A stretch of 64,000 nt of DNA from Acidobacteriota bacterium (GTDB lineage Bacteria > Acidobacteriota > Terriglobia > 2-12-FULL-54-10), in NCBI GenBank assembly GCA_016191085.1, contig JACPPJ010000030.1:1-64000 (forward strand), read 5' to 3'. The notes beneath the pieces were generated by a model. The model was not told where the DNA came from. It did not search any database and saw only the letters and a program-made list of their open reading frames with translations. A program made the translations under genes and the position numbers. Of this stretch, positions 24,973 through 33,136 are shown in pieces. Numbering within the stretch: the stretch's first letter is position 1; each line of letters starts with the position of its first letter.

Positions 24973-25198
24973 ATGGCCGACCAAGCTCTGGCCGAGTTGT
25001 CTTCGCATTTCGACGGGCTGTACGCCCGACGGGGAGGCCGTCGAAACCTCCGGAGCAGTGCTGGGTCGTCCCGCATGTAGCCGAGTATCAGCCCTCGGCA
25101 CACTGGCCGAATTTCCTGACCCAGGCGAGGGGAACGATCCGGGGTTTTCGATCAGCCAAAAGAAACGCAAGTTGGTGGAGAAGGTGTTTCATGGCTGA
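24973..25198 (+). mobile_element. Relic of an IS5/IS1182-like transposase
   Basis: From the ATG at 24973 the peptide MADQALAELSSHFDGLYARR matches the N-terminus of IS1182-type DDE transposases. A frame change then leads to GRPSKPPEQ, the usual GRPSIPPEKLL position. Most of the gene is missing, and near 25140-25193 the DNA encodes GFSISQKKRKLVEKVF, the typical SQKKRKLVEEVFGW site near the C-terminal catalytic Glu. So the two ends of the transposase are fused by an internal deletion of several hundred codons, with frame changes. No terminal inverted repeats were identified; family-A palindromes flank it. Confidence 0.65.
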
Positions 25199-25205
25199 AG
25201 CCATG
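25190..25205. repeat. Short palindrome CATGGCT-GA-AGCCATG
   Basis: A 16-bp palindrome with 7-nt arms directly follows the transposase relic. The words resemble the opening hairpin of family A copy 1 (GGCTTCAGCCATGCC), so it may be a fragment of the same repeat. Confidence 0.5.
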
Positions 25206-25258
25206 CCTTTCCGGATTTCACGGATCAGAAGCGCCGAAATTCAAACTGACTCAGCACC

Positions 25259-25744
25259 TCAATCCGTCACTGGTGTAGGATGGCGGTCGAGGAAGAGATC
25301 AATGAGCAGCAGCGTGGCGCCGATCACGATGGCGCTGTCGGCGATGTTGAAGGCGGGCCAATGGTAGTTGCGCACGTAGAAATCCAGGAAATCCACCACA
25401 CGTCCGCGGGTGATGCGGTCGATCAGATTGCCAACCGCTCCGCCGAGAACAAGTGCAAGCGCAATGCTGGCGCGGCGAGCGCCTGGCGCGGTTTTCCAAA
25501 GCAGATAACAGACCACGCCGAGCGCTGCGATGGATATGACAAGAATAATGACGAGTCCTGCGGTTGGCGGCAGCTCAGACAGAAACCCGAATGCCACGCC
25601 CCGGTTTTCCACGCGCACCAGGCTAAACAGACCTGGGATAACCGTGATGACGGTATCCAGGGAAAAATGTTCGACTACAGCCCATTTCGAGAGCTGGTCC
25701 GACACAGCGACGCAAGCGGCGATCAGGAGATATAGGCGGCGCAT
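25259..25744 (-). CDS. lspA: Lipoprotein signal peptidase (signal peptidase II)
   Basis: A 161-residue inner-membrane aspartyl peptidase that cuts prolipoproteins before the lipidated Cys. Four hydrophobic segments are visible. Conserved motifs are SDQLSKWAVV near the start, VENRGVAFGFL, the GGAVGNLIDRITRGRVVDFL block with one catalytic Asp, and PAFNIADSAIVIG with the other. It lies 22 nt downstream of ileS, the common ileS-lspA arrangement, and should share its promoter. Length and motifs are complete. Confidence 0.95.
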   Translation of the reverse strand: MRRLYLLIAACVAVSDQLSKWAVVEHFSLDTVITVIPGLFSLVRVENRGVAFGFLSELPPTAGLVIILVISIAALGVVCYLLWKTAPGARRASIALALVLGGAVGNLIDRITRGRVVDFLDFYVRNYHWPAFNIADSAIVIGATLLLIDLFLDRHPTPVTD

Positions 25745-25766
25745 ATTTCTTGCCGGGCGAACAGGC

Positions 25767-28592
25767 CTACGTGAGGCGCGCGGCCTCCATGCTTTTCACC
25801 GTGGGGACGCAGCGTTCGCACAGGGTTGGGAACTCGGCATCCTTGCCGACTTGTGTGGAATAGTTCCAGCACCGCTCACATTTTTGTCCGTCGGCGCGGC
25901 GGACGGCAATCTGCAATCCCTTTATGAGGCTTTCCGTCGCGCCCGGCAGTGCATCGGGCGAAAGGTGCACCTGTGAAACGATGAACAGCATCGGCAGCAG
26001 CGACTGATACTCCTGCAGCAGTCGCGACCAATCTCCTTCCGCCGAAAGCTCGACCTTGGCCTCCAAGGAGTTGCCGATGAATTTCTCACGGCGCGCGACC
26101 TCCAGCACTTTCAGCACTTCATTGCGTACCGCAATCAAACGATCCCAGTTCTGCAAGCGCTCGACTTGGCTCACAGACAGTTTGCCGGCGAAATCGGCCG
26201 GCTCCGGAAAGTGCGCCAGGTGTACGCTTGAAAAGCCGCGCGCCGGCAAATAGCTCCAGATCTCTTCTGCGCTGAACGAGAGGATGGGCGCAACGAGCCT
26301 CACCAATGCGTCAGCGATGCGATATAAGGCGGTCTGGACACTGCGGCGTTGGAGCGACGACGGCGCCGCTGTGTACAGGCGATCCTTGGTGATGTCCAAA
26401 TAGAACGCGCTCAACTCTACGGTACAGAAGTTGTAAATACCGTGATATGCCTTATGAAAACCGAATTCCTGATATGCGTTGCGACATAATGCCGCCAGAC
26501 GCGACATGCGGTACACGGCCCACTGGTCCACTTCCAGCATTTGTTCCAGGGGCACTGAATCGTGTTGCGGGTCAAAATCGAACAGGTTCGCGAGACAAAA
26601 CCGGAACGTGTTGCGAATCTTTCTGTACGAATCCGACAGACGCTCCAGCATCTCCTTGGAAATTCGCACGTCGTCGCGGAAATCCATAGACGCGACCCAC
26701 AGGCGAAGAATCTCCGCGCCATACTGATTCACGATCGTCTGCGGCTCTATCACATTGCCCAAAGACTTCGACATGGCGCGGCCGTCTTCGTCCAGCACCC
26801 ACCCGTGGCTCGCCACCTGGCGATACGGCGCTTGGTCGCGCAGACCGACCGCGACTAATAGCGAGCTGTGGAACCAGCCCCTGAACTGATCGCCGCCTTC
26901 AATGTACAGGTCCGAGGGCCAGGGCAATTCCGCAGTTTTACCCAGGACAGCGAGGTGACTCGATCCAGAGTCGAACCACACATCCAGAATGTCTCGCTCC
27001 TGCCGGAAATCGCTGGCGCCGCAATTGCCGCATTTCGTTCCAGGCGGGAGCAGTTCGGCAGCCGTCTTGGTGTACCAGACGTCAGCGGTTTCCTTCTCGA
27101 ATAGTTCGACGATACGGGTGAGCGCCGTGTGATCCGTAAACACGCGATTACACTTATTGCAGTAAAACACGACAATCGGCACGCCCCAGATGCGCTGGCG
27201 CGAGATGCACCAATCCGGGCGAGTAGCGATCATGTTTGATATACGTTCCTGTCCCCACTCAGGCAACCACTGAACTTTCCGTACCTGCTCCAACGCCCGG
27301 CCTCTCAGGTTGTTGTGGTCCATCTTGATGAACCACTGCTCGGTAGAGCGGAAGATCACAGGCCGGTGACACCGCCAGCAATGCGGGTACGAGTGCTCCA
27401 CCAATTCGGAATGGAGCAGGGCGCCGTGATCGCGCAGTATGTCAACAATAAGGGGATTGGCGTCAAAAACGGTGTGACCGGAAAGCCCTCCGTATCCCTC
27501 GACGAAGCGGCCGCGGTCATCTACCGGCGAGAGTGTTTGTAGATTATATTTCTGCCCCACCTCGTAGTCTTCCTGCCCATGGCCGGGCGCAGTGTGGACT
27601 ATGCCAGTGCCCTGCTCCATGGTCACGTGGTCTCCGAGGATTCCAACTGATTCGCGGTCCAGGAACGGATGCTGAAAGCGTGTGCCTTCGAGCCGATACC
27701 CGGGAATTGTTGCGATCGCTTCAGCACCGGAAAGCGCGAGTTGTTTTACAACTTCTTGCTTCAACGGCTCCGCGACGAGGAAAACCTCTCCATTAACGCT
27801 CAGCGCCACGTAGTCGGTGGATGGGTGGAACGCAAGCGCCAGGTTGGCAGGCAAAGTCCATGGAGTGGTTGTCCAAATGACGGCGTTGACGGTGCGCCCG
27901 GATAGCGACGGCGATAATGCTTCGGGGTCGGACACCAGCCGGAATTTCACCCAGATCGATGGGCTGGTGTGATTCTCGTATTCAACTTCCGCTTCGGCTA
28001 ATGCGGTGCGGCAATGGACGCACCAATGGACCGGCTTCAGCCCTTTATAGACGTATCCTTTGTCGAGGAATTCCACGAATGCCGCCGCAATCACGGCTTC
28101 GTAGGACGCAGTCATCGTCAGGTACGGGTCATTCCACTGGCCGAATACACCTAAACGCTTGAAGTCGCGGCGGTGCAATTCGACGAATTTTTGCGCGTAC
28201 TTGCGGCACTCGCGCCTTATCTCCACGGGCGCCATGCCGGCCTTGCGCGATCCCAACTCTTGGTCTACTTTGATTTCGATCGGCAGGCCATGGCAGTCCC
28301 ATCCGGGCACGAAGGGGGCATTGAAACCAGCCATGCTTTTGGATTTAACTATGAAGTCTTTTAGAATCTTGTTGAGTGCCGTGCCGAGGTGAATATTTCC
28401 GTTCGCGTACGGCGGCCCGTCATGTAAAGCGTAGGAAGGAGAGTCGCGCCGAAGCTCCCTTATTTGCTGATATATTTTGTCTTTATCCCACCGCTCCAGG
28501 ATTTTGGGCTCGTTCTGTGGAAGGTTGGCCTTCATCGGAAAGCCGGTTTTGGGGAGATTGACTGTGCTCTTCAGGTCTACGGGGGCGCGCAT
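25767..28592 (-). CDS. ileS: Isoleucyl-tRNA synthetase
   Basis: A 941-residue class Ia synthetase. The start LKSTVNLPKTGFPMKANLPQ is typical of bacterial IleRS. The HIGH signature is PPYANGNIHLGTALNKILKD; the editing (CP1) domain lies around 190-400 with TTPWTLPANLALAFHP. WCISRQRIWGVPI follows, with an inserted zinc site (CNKCNR, CGNCGAS). KMSKS is DGRAMSKSLGNV, and the C-terminal zinc finger is CERCWNYSTQVGKDAEFP with CERCV. GGAGG lies 4 nt before the ATG at 28592, and a promoter is visible at 28622-28651. It is followed by lspA. Confidence 0.97.
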   Translation of the reverse strand: MRAPVDLKSTVNLPKTGFPMKANLPQNEPKILERWDKDKIYQQIRELRRDSPSYALHDGPPYANGNIHLGTALNKILKDFIVKSKSMAGFNAPFVPGWDCHGLPIEIKVDQELGSRKAGMAPVEIRRECRKYAQKFVELHRRDFKRLGVFGQWNDPYLTMTASYEAVIAAAFVEFLDKGYVYKGLKPVHWCVHCRTALAEAEVEYENHTSPSIWVKFRLVSDPEALSPSLSGRTVNAVIWTTTPWTLPANLALAFHPSTDYVALSVNGEVFLVAEPLKQEVVKQLALSGAEAIATIPGYRLEGTRFQHPFLDRESVGILGDHVTMEQGTGIVHTAPGHGQEDYEVGQKYNLQTLSPVDDRGRFVEGYGGLSGHTVFDANPLIVDILRDHGALLHSELVEHSYPHCWRCHRPVIFRSTEQWFIKMDHNNLRGRALEQVRKVQWLPEWGQERISNMIATRPDWCISRQRIWGVPIVVFYCNKCNRVFTDHTALTRIVELFEKETADVWYTKTAAELLPPGTKCGNCGASDFRQERDILDVWFDSGSSHLAVLGKTAELPWPSDLYIEGGDQFRGWFHSSLLVAVGLRDQAPYRQVASHGWVLDEDGRAMSKSLGNVIEPQTIVNQYGAEILRLWVASMDFRDDVRISKEMLERLSDSYRKIRNTFRFCLANLFDFDPQHDSVPLEQMLEVDQWAVYRMSRLAALCRNAYQEFGFHKAYHGIYNFCTVELSAFYLDITKDRLYTAAPSSLQRRSVQTALYRIADALVRLVAPILSFSAEEIWSYLPARGFSSVHLAHFPEPADFAGKLSVSQVERLQNWDRLIAVRNEVLKVLEVARREKFIGNSLEAKVELSAEGDWSRLLQEYQSLLPMLFIVSQVHLSPDALPGATESLIKGLQIAVRRADGQKCERCWNYSTQVGKDAEFPTLCERCVPTVKSMEAARLT

Positions 28593-28621
28593 TTTTCCTC
28601 CGCATTGTGACTTGGAAGTTG

Positions 28622-28651
28622 ATTATAATCGGCGGGTTTAAAGGCTGTCCA
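28622..28651 (-). promoter_or_regulatory. Sigma-70-type promoter for ileS-lspA
   Basis: On the minus strand TGGACA (28651-28646) is separated by 18 nt from TATAAT (28627-28622). Start would fall near 28615, giving a leader of about 23 nt that contains GGAGG. GATTATAATC (28621-28630) is a perfect palindrome, so the same box reads TATAAT on the plus strand towards tonB. Confidence 0.5.
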
Positions 28652-28713
28652 GTTTTGGGAGCAAATTCGCCGAGCTTTGTAGTAAAATAAAAACAGCCCG
28701 GCGGAGGGAGACC

Positions 28714-28752
28714 ATGCAACTATTTGCTACTTTGGATCATCTTCTTCAGTGA
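28714..28752 (+). CDS. Possible 12-residue leader peptide upstream of tonB
   Basis: An ATG at 28714 with a strong SD (GGAGGGAGACC before it) opens MQLFATLDHLLQ and stops at TGA 28750-28752, 78 nt before the tonB start, which itself lacks a close SD. It may be a short leader peptide, or the stub of a gene lost upstream of tonB (exbB often occupies this place). No attenuator structure was found. Confidence 0.3.
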   Translation: MQLFATLDHLLQ

Positions 28753-28830
28753 GGCCTGATTGGCATCGGGTTCGTTCCCACGAGCCCAGCCAGCGAGATT
28801 TTAAAAGGAAAGACAGACCCACTAAGAACC

Positions 28831-29844
28831 ATGGCAGTGGACGCCCTGCAAAAATTTAGCCAATTAGAATCGGAGGAGCCGGTGCACGCGGCGATCGACG
28901 ACTCTCCTCTGGATCACTTGTTGATAAAGGTGGATGAACCCTGGTACGTGTCCCTGGTTCAGCAGGTGCGCGAGAAGATTAACCCGCCGAAGCTTCCGCC
29001 GCTCGTGCTGACCTCGGAACCGGCGCAGGTACGCTCGATTTGGGGTGATTACCGGTACGGGAAGATTTCTCGCCCCCTCTCGCTCCTCATCCACGCAGTT
29101 GCTCTGGCCATTCTGATCATTCCATTTGGACGCAAGGTCGTCGAAGCGGTGCAGAAGCAGGTGATTTACATGCCGGTGGATATTTCGCCCTACGAAGCGC
29201 AACTACCGCCTTCCACTAAGAAGGCTGGTGGCGGCGGCGGTGGTGGCGATCGTTCCCCAACGCCGCCTTCGAAAGGGAAACTGCCAAAGTTCGCATGGGA
29301 GCAAAAGGCCCCGCCAACGGCAGTCATTAAGAATCCCGAACCGAAGCTGCCGGTCGAGCCAACTGTGCTTGTGCCGCCAAGCATCCAGTTGCCCAGCATC
29401 AATTTGCCCCAACTCGGCGATCCTCTGGCGAAACTTGGTCCACCTTCGAATGGTCCAGGCAGCGGCGCCGGAATTGGGACCGGTTCTGGCACTGGCGTAG
29501 GTTCCGGTACTGGACCGGGTGTCGGTCCTGGAGAGGGTGGAGGCATCGGCGGCGGTGTCTTCCGAGTCGGCGGAGGAGTCAGCGCACCGCAACTGGTTTC
29601 CAAGATTGATCCGGAGTATTCCGAACAGGCCCGCAAAGCGAAATATCAAGGCGTAGTGGTCCTAAATCTGGTGGTGAAGAGCGACGGAAGCGTGCGCGAC
29701 GTGAAAGTGGTGCAGTCCCTCGGACTGGGGCTGGACGAGAAAGCTGTTGAGGCTGTCAGGCAGTGGAGATTCCGGCCAGGTTTGAGGAACGGTCAGCCGG
29801 TGGACGTGCTAGCTACAGTCGAAGTCACCTTCCGCCTGCTGTAA
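28831..29844 (+). CDS. Energy transducer TonB family protein
   Basis: A 337-residue TonB-type protein that would carry proton-motive-force energy from an ExbBD motor to outer-membrane receptors. A cytoplasmic N-terminus of about 80 residues is unusually long. The membrane helix is SLLIHAVALAILIIPFG (about 83-99). A Gly- and Pro-rich periplasmic linker follows (GGGGGGGDRSPTPPSKGK, then repeated GTGSGTG units). The TonB C-terminal domain at about 250-337 has PEYSEQARKAKYQGVVVLN, GSVRDVKVVQSLG and AVRQWRFRPGLRNGQPVD. No exbB or exbD is in the window. An intrinsic terminator follows at once. Confidence 0.9.
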   Translation: MAVDALQKFSQLESEEPVHAAIDDSPLDHLLIKVDEPWYVSLVQQVREKINPPKLPPLVLTSEPAQVRSIWGDYRYGKISRPLSLLIHAVALAILIIPFGRKVVEAVQKQVIYMPVDISPYEAQLPPSTKKAGGGGGGGDRSPTPPSKGKLPKFAWEQKAPPTAVIKNPEPKLPVEPTVLVPPSIQLPSINLPQLGDPLAKLGPPSNGPGSGAGIGTGSGTGVGSGTGPGVGPGEGGGIGGGVFRVGGGVSAPQLVSKIDPEYSEQARKAKYQGVVVLNLVVKSDGSVRDVKVVQSLGLGLDEKAVEAVRQWRFRPGLRNGQPVDVLATVEVTFRLL

Positions 29845-29866
29845 GCTTCCAAGAGTAACGTTTTCG

Positions 29867-29899
29867 GCCACGGTGCTCTCAGCGCCGTGGCTTTTCTTT
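29867..29899 (+). terminator. Intrinsic terminator after tonB
   Basis: GCCACGG (29867-29873) pairs with CCGTGGC (29885-29891) across an 11-nt loop and is followed by TTTTCTTT. It begins 22 nt past the tonB stop, and the next gene starts 10 nt after its end. Confidence 0.75.
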
Positions 29900-29908
29900 G
29901 TCATCCCT

Positions 29909-30769
29909 ATGTCGGTATCGGAAAACGAAGTGCGCGTTGAGCATCAGCGCAAGCGCGCCAGCCGCACGCTTGCCGTCGTAGCCATCCTACTCGTGGTGAT
30001 CCCCTTTCTGTTTTGGCGCGACACTTGGTTCGGTAGACCACTCTCCGATGCGGAGTTGACCAAATACATCTCCGATACGACCAAGCCGCGGCAAACGCAG
30101 CATGCGCTGGTGCAGATCGGCGAGCGCATGGCACGTGGAGATACATCCGTGAGCCGATGGTATGCGCAAGTTGCAGGCTTGGCTGCCAGTGTGCATTCCG
30201 AGATTCGGGTTACGGCTGCGTGGGTGATGGGCGGCGATAGCCGTTCCGAGGAGTTCCACAAAGCGCTTTTGAAATTGTTAAGTGATCAGGATGCGCTGGT
30301 CCGTCGTAACGCGGCTCTGTCGCTGGTCCGGTTCGGCGACGCGAGCGGCAAGCCAGAACTGCTGAAGATACTCCATGCCTCTACCGTGCGTTCGCCCTAC
30401 AATGGTCAGATCCATTTCCGCGTAAAGCAAAGCGATCCGGTGGAACAGGGCAGCGTTTTAGCTGAAATCAAAGCAGGCGATCAGGTGGTGGAAGTCCGGG
30501 CCCCTCTCCCAGGAAAAATACAAATGATGACGGTCAGTCAGGGCGCGCAGGTAGCCAGCCGTCAGGAGATTCTTGCGTTGTCGCCAGCAGCAGAGCATCT
30601 CTGGGAGGCGCTTCGGGCCCTTTACTTGGTGGGTTCTGCAGAAGACGCGGCGGAAATAGAGCCCTTTGCGAGCGGCGCCGTCCCTGAGGCATCCGGCGAA
30701 ATTCAGCAGCAGGCCCAGCTAACATTGGCCGAAATCCGCCGTCGAACCAAGTCGCCACGGTCCCGCTGA
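29909..30769 (+). CDS. Membrane-anchored protein with HEAT-like repeats and a biotinyl/lipoyl-like domain
   Basis: About 286 residues. A basic N-terminus (EHQRKRASR) precedes a membrane helix TLAVVAILLVVIPFLFW, so the rest is probably periplasmic. Residues around 70-140 look like HEAT/armadillo repeats (EIRVTAAWVMGGD, DALVRRNAALSLVRFGD). Then comes a barrel-sandwich region like HlyD/biotinyl domains: VRSPYNGQIHFRVKQSDPVE, QGSVLAEIKAGDQVVEVRAP, LPGKIQMMTVSQGAQV. A helical C-terminus follows. No lipoylated or biotinylated Lys context is evident, so this is a structural resemblance only. Start at ATG 29909, since upstream codons lie in the terminator; no SD. Function unknown. Confidence 0.65.
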   Translation: MSVSENEVRVEHQRKRASRTLAVVAILLVVIPFLFWRDTWFGRPLSDAELTKYISDTTKPRQTQHALVQIGERMARGDTSVSRWYAQVAGLAASVHSEIRVTAAWVMGGDSRSEEFHKALLKLLSDQDALVRRNAALSLVRFGDASGKPELLKILHASTVRSPYNGQIHFRVKQSDPVEQGSVLAEIKAGDQVVEVRAPLPGKIQMMTVSQGAQVASRQEILALSPAAEHLWEALRALYLVGSAEDAAEIEPFASGAVPEASGEIQQQAQLTLAEIRRRTKSPRSR

Positions 30770-30797
30770 GCGGGATGCCGGGGATGTTTCCGGCCGG

Positions 30798-31154
30798 TCA
30801 ATACGGAAAAACCACCCCGTACTTATTCTCGACCTCTTCAATCGGCACCATGTCGATTGCATTCCAGGGGCAACCATCGAGGAGTGTTCCATCAGGTCCT
30901 TTAGAGGTGCACAGCTTGCACCCAATGCAAAGCTGCGGATCAACTTCTATGCGGCCAAATGGAGGATGTTCCTCGTCGGGAACCCAGTACATGCATTCCG
31001 CGACGGGGCAGTAGCCGGTGCACACGGGCGATCCCGCGCACCCGGTGCAGCTCTCGTTGATCTGTGCCAGTATCTTTGGTTTTTTCTTCCGTGGAGTCGT
31101 AATGCCTTCCGACATCGGCTCCATTTTTGTGATACCCGCCAGTACTGTTGACAT
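30798..31154 (-). CDS. Dicluster 4Fe-4S ferredoxin
   Basis: A 118-residue iron-sulfur protein. One cysteine set is CTGCAGSPVCTGYCPVAEC and the other CIGCKLCTSKGPDGTLLDGC followed by PWNAID, i.e. two [4Fe-4S] clusters arranged with an insertion in the second motif. It is a soluble electron carrier; the partner is unknown, and no oxidoreductase is adjacent. Several in-frame starts exist (31154, 31124, 31115); the last has GGAG close by. It converges on the HEAT/biotinyl-like gene. A small inverted repeat TCCCGCT-G-AGCGGGA at 30761-30775 lies between them. Confidence 0.85.
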   Translation of the reverse strand: MSTVLAGITKMEPMSEGITTPRKKKPKILAQINESCTGCAGSPVCTGYCPVAECMYWVPDEEHPPFGRIEVDPQLCIGCKLCTSKGPDGTLLDGCPWNAIDMVPIEEVENKYGVVFPY

Positions 31155-31667
31155 GACCGAATTATCGCAGAATCAACAATCGCTTTCAACGAAATAGGTT
31201 GCATGTAGGGAGTGATATCGGCCTGCGAGGGTGCGATGTGCTGAATTTTGTTGCATTATAATGCAGCAGTGGGGTAGAATGTTATTCTTGGTGGTCAGGA
31301 CTTGTCAACAGCGCGTCTTCGGCGAACGAAATTGTCGTCGGGGGAATTTATTGCGTCAGAGCCGGGGCAGCTTGGGCTTTTCCGGAACTACATCCGTGCT
31401 GGGTTGTGTAGGACGCAAACACGCCACTTCTTCTCCTCCCGAAGGGGTGTAAGGTGCGATGCTGATCGGATCGCGAGTGCGCGGAAACAGGGCATCTTTC
31501 CCGCGGATGGTTTCGCGGCAGCAGTTCTCGCGTAACATAGCAACCTTCCCTAAACACCATAATCATCCATTAACAATTCACACTTTCGCTGGCGGTATTC
31601 GGTCGTTCTACACCTGTAGCCGCTCTCTGCCCGTGCCCTCCAGCCGTTTCATAAAGGACGAGCTACT
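31155..31667. other. Gap without a supported gene, with a perfect palindrome
   Basis: Open frames here are short and lack SD sequences or recognisable domains. TGCATTATAATGCA at 31252-31265 is a perfect 14-bp palindrome containing TATAAT on both strands; it could be a promoter/operator for the gvpL/F gene or the ferredoxin gene. No -35 box at proper spacing was found. Confidence 0.4.
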
Positions 31668-32411
31668 ATGCCTTTCTATGCATATTGTCTGTTGCGGTTG
31701 AATCCGGACGAACCTTGGCCTGTTATGCAAGGTATTAGCGAGCATCCCGTCTTCCCGCTGCGTTGTGGCAAGTACACCATGCTGGTCAGCCGACTGGAAC
31801 GGAATTACCCCTTTACGCCACGTTCGATCGTGGAGCACGGACAAGTGATTGCCCGTGCGTTTGAGACGCATACAGTTCTGCCGATGCGATTTGCCACGTA
31901 CTTCAAATCCGAGAAGCAAATCGAGAATCTCATACAGGAAAACCAGAAGGAATTGCTGGAGGCTTTCTGCCGCTTGCGCGGAAAGTCGGAAATGCGCTTG
32001 AAGCTGCTATTTCAGGCTGATTCGTTTGAGTCAGACAGAAGACCGTGCGCGAGCAATCAGCTCTCGCAGCCAGCCGGATCGCCTAATGGCACGTCACTGG
32101 ATGCGCGGAACCAGGAGTTTGCCCATAGACTCGCTGCTCAGGTCGGAGATTTGTTCCATCCGTTGGAGCAGCAAATTTCCTGTCGTTTGGTGCATAGTCG
32201 CGACGTCATCGTGGATTGTGCGCACCTGGTGGAATCGCAGAAAGTGGTGAGTTACCAGAAGCTGCAGACCGCCGCGTCAGAGCAAGTCAAGAATTGCGAT
32301 CTCCGCATCAGCGGCCCGTGGCCGCCCTACCATTTCCTGCCGACCACAGTGCGTTTGCCCGCGGCCTCAATGGTTCCGCTGCGGCGGCGCGCTATAGCGA
32401 CAGTCCGATAA
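31668..32411 (+). CDS. GvpL/GvpF family gas-vesicle-type protein (orphan)
   Basis: A 247-residue GvpL/F family protein. The N-terminal ferredoxin-like domain starts FYAYCLLR and includes HGQVIARAFETHTVLPMRFA, a hallmark of GvpL/F. The C-terminal half ends in the signature LRISGPWPPYHFLP. A less conserved stretch lies between (about 120-145). In gas-vesicle clusters GvpF/L binds GvpA and nucleates or chaperones assembly. No gvpA, gvpN or other gvp gene is nearby, so a gas-vesicle function here is doubtful. AAGGA lies 9 nt before the ATG at 31668. It is monocistronic. Confidence 0.85.
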   Translation: MPFYAYCLLRLNPDEPWPVMQGISEHPVFPLRCGKYTMLVSRLERNYPFTPRSIVEHGQVIARAFETHTVLPMRFATYFKSEKQIENLIQENQKELLEAFCRLRGKSEMRLKLLFQADSFESDRRPCASNQLSQPAGSPNGTSLDARNQEFAHRLAAQVGDLFHPLEQQISCRLVHSRDVIVDCAHLVESQKVVSYQKLQTAASEQVKNCDLRISGPWPPYHFLPTTVRLPAASMVPLRRRAIATVR

Positions 32412-32487
32412 CATTGGTTGCCACAGGAGTGCTCCAGCGGCGCTCAGGGGTCCGCCGCTGGCAGTAATCTGTCCAAACGGGAGCATG

Positions 32488-33117
32488 CTACTCCTTCAAT
32501 ACCTTAAATCCGTCTATCTTGACCTCGAGCATGTGATTCACACGGATGCCATAAATACCGTCGGTGTTGGCACTCTGACCAGTCTTGGGCGTTGTGTATA
32601 CTTTGGCACCGTTGACGAGGTAATCGATCTTATCCGGCATCACTCGCACTTCAAGTGTATTGGTCGATTTGCCGCTCTCGTCGGGCTTTCGAACCGCATC
32701 GCTGGCGGTCTTCATGGAGACGTTCTCGGTTGAGTTGCCGTCACGGCGTTTGACGAGCCAAGTCCCGTCCTGCGCCACCATAAAATAGAGATACGTTTGA
32801 CTCTGCCCTTCCAGATCCTTGCCACCGAATATGAGTCCGTAATATTCCGAGTGGCGCATGGATTTCACCAGAGTGAATGTTCCAGTGAGAGAATAGTTGC
32901 CGGTCACGGTGTTGGATGGATTCCAATACACGGCCGCTTGAGGATTGGTCGCATGGAAGCTCGAACCAGTTTCGACAAATTTGATATCGCCCGCAGCGTC
33001 AGGATCCGATGCGTTCGTGCTGCGATCAATACGCAACTTCCAGCCCTTCGGTGTCTGAGCAGCAAGCGGCAGAACGAACAGCAGCGTGAGCGCTGCACAA
33101 AAGATGGCACGCTTCAT
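32488..33117 (-). CDS. Secreted DUF1080-like (concanavalin-fold) protein
   Basis: A 209-residue exported protein. The signal peptide is about residues 1-20 (KRAIFCAALTLLFVLPLAAQ). The mature part resembles DUF1080/3-keto-disaccharide hydrolase-like jelly-roll domains: VYWNPSNTVTGNYSLTGTF, SEYYGLIFGGKDLEG, TYLYFMVAQDGTWLVKRRDG, TLEVRVMPDKIDYLVNGAKV and GIYGIRVNHMLEVKIDGFKV. This fold binds or cleaves carbohydrates in many soil bacteria, but catalytic residues were not identified. A strong SD, GAGGAGAAA, precedes the ATG at 33117. It faces gvpL/F. Confidence 0.7.
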   Translation of the reverse strand: MKRAIFCAALTLLFVLPLAAQTPKGWKLRIDRSTNASDPDAAGDIKFVETGSSFHATNPQAAVYWNPSNTVTGNYSLTGTFTLVKSMRHSEYYGLIFGGKDLEGQSQTYLYFMVAQDGTWLVKRRDGNSTENVSMKTASDAVRKPDESGKSTNTLEVRVMPDKIDYLVNGAKVYTTPKTGQSANTDGIYGIRVNHMLEVKIDGFKVLKE

Positions 33118-33136
33118 TGGTATTTCTCCTCAAGTT

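Noticed and set aside
29190-29649. Open frames antisense to the Gly-rich linker of TonB
   Set aside because: Low-complexity Gly codons read as Pro/Ala/Thr on the other strand; not independent genes.
30761-30775. TCCCGCT-G-AGCGGGA between convergent genes as a bidirectional terminator
   Set aside because: The loop would be too small without opening base pairs, and no T-runs flank it.
31302-31535. Small open frames before the gvpL/F gene
   Set aside because: No SD, no recognisable domain, and overlapping frames on both strands have similar quality.
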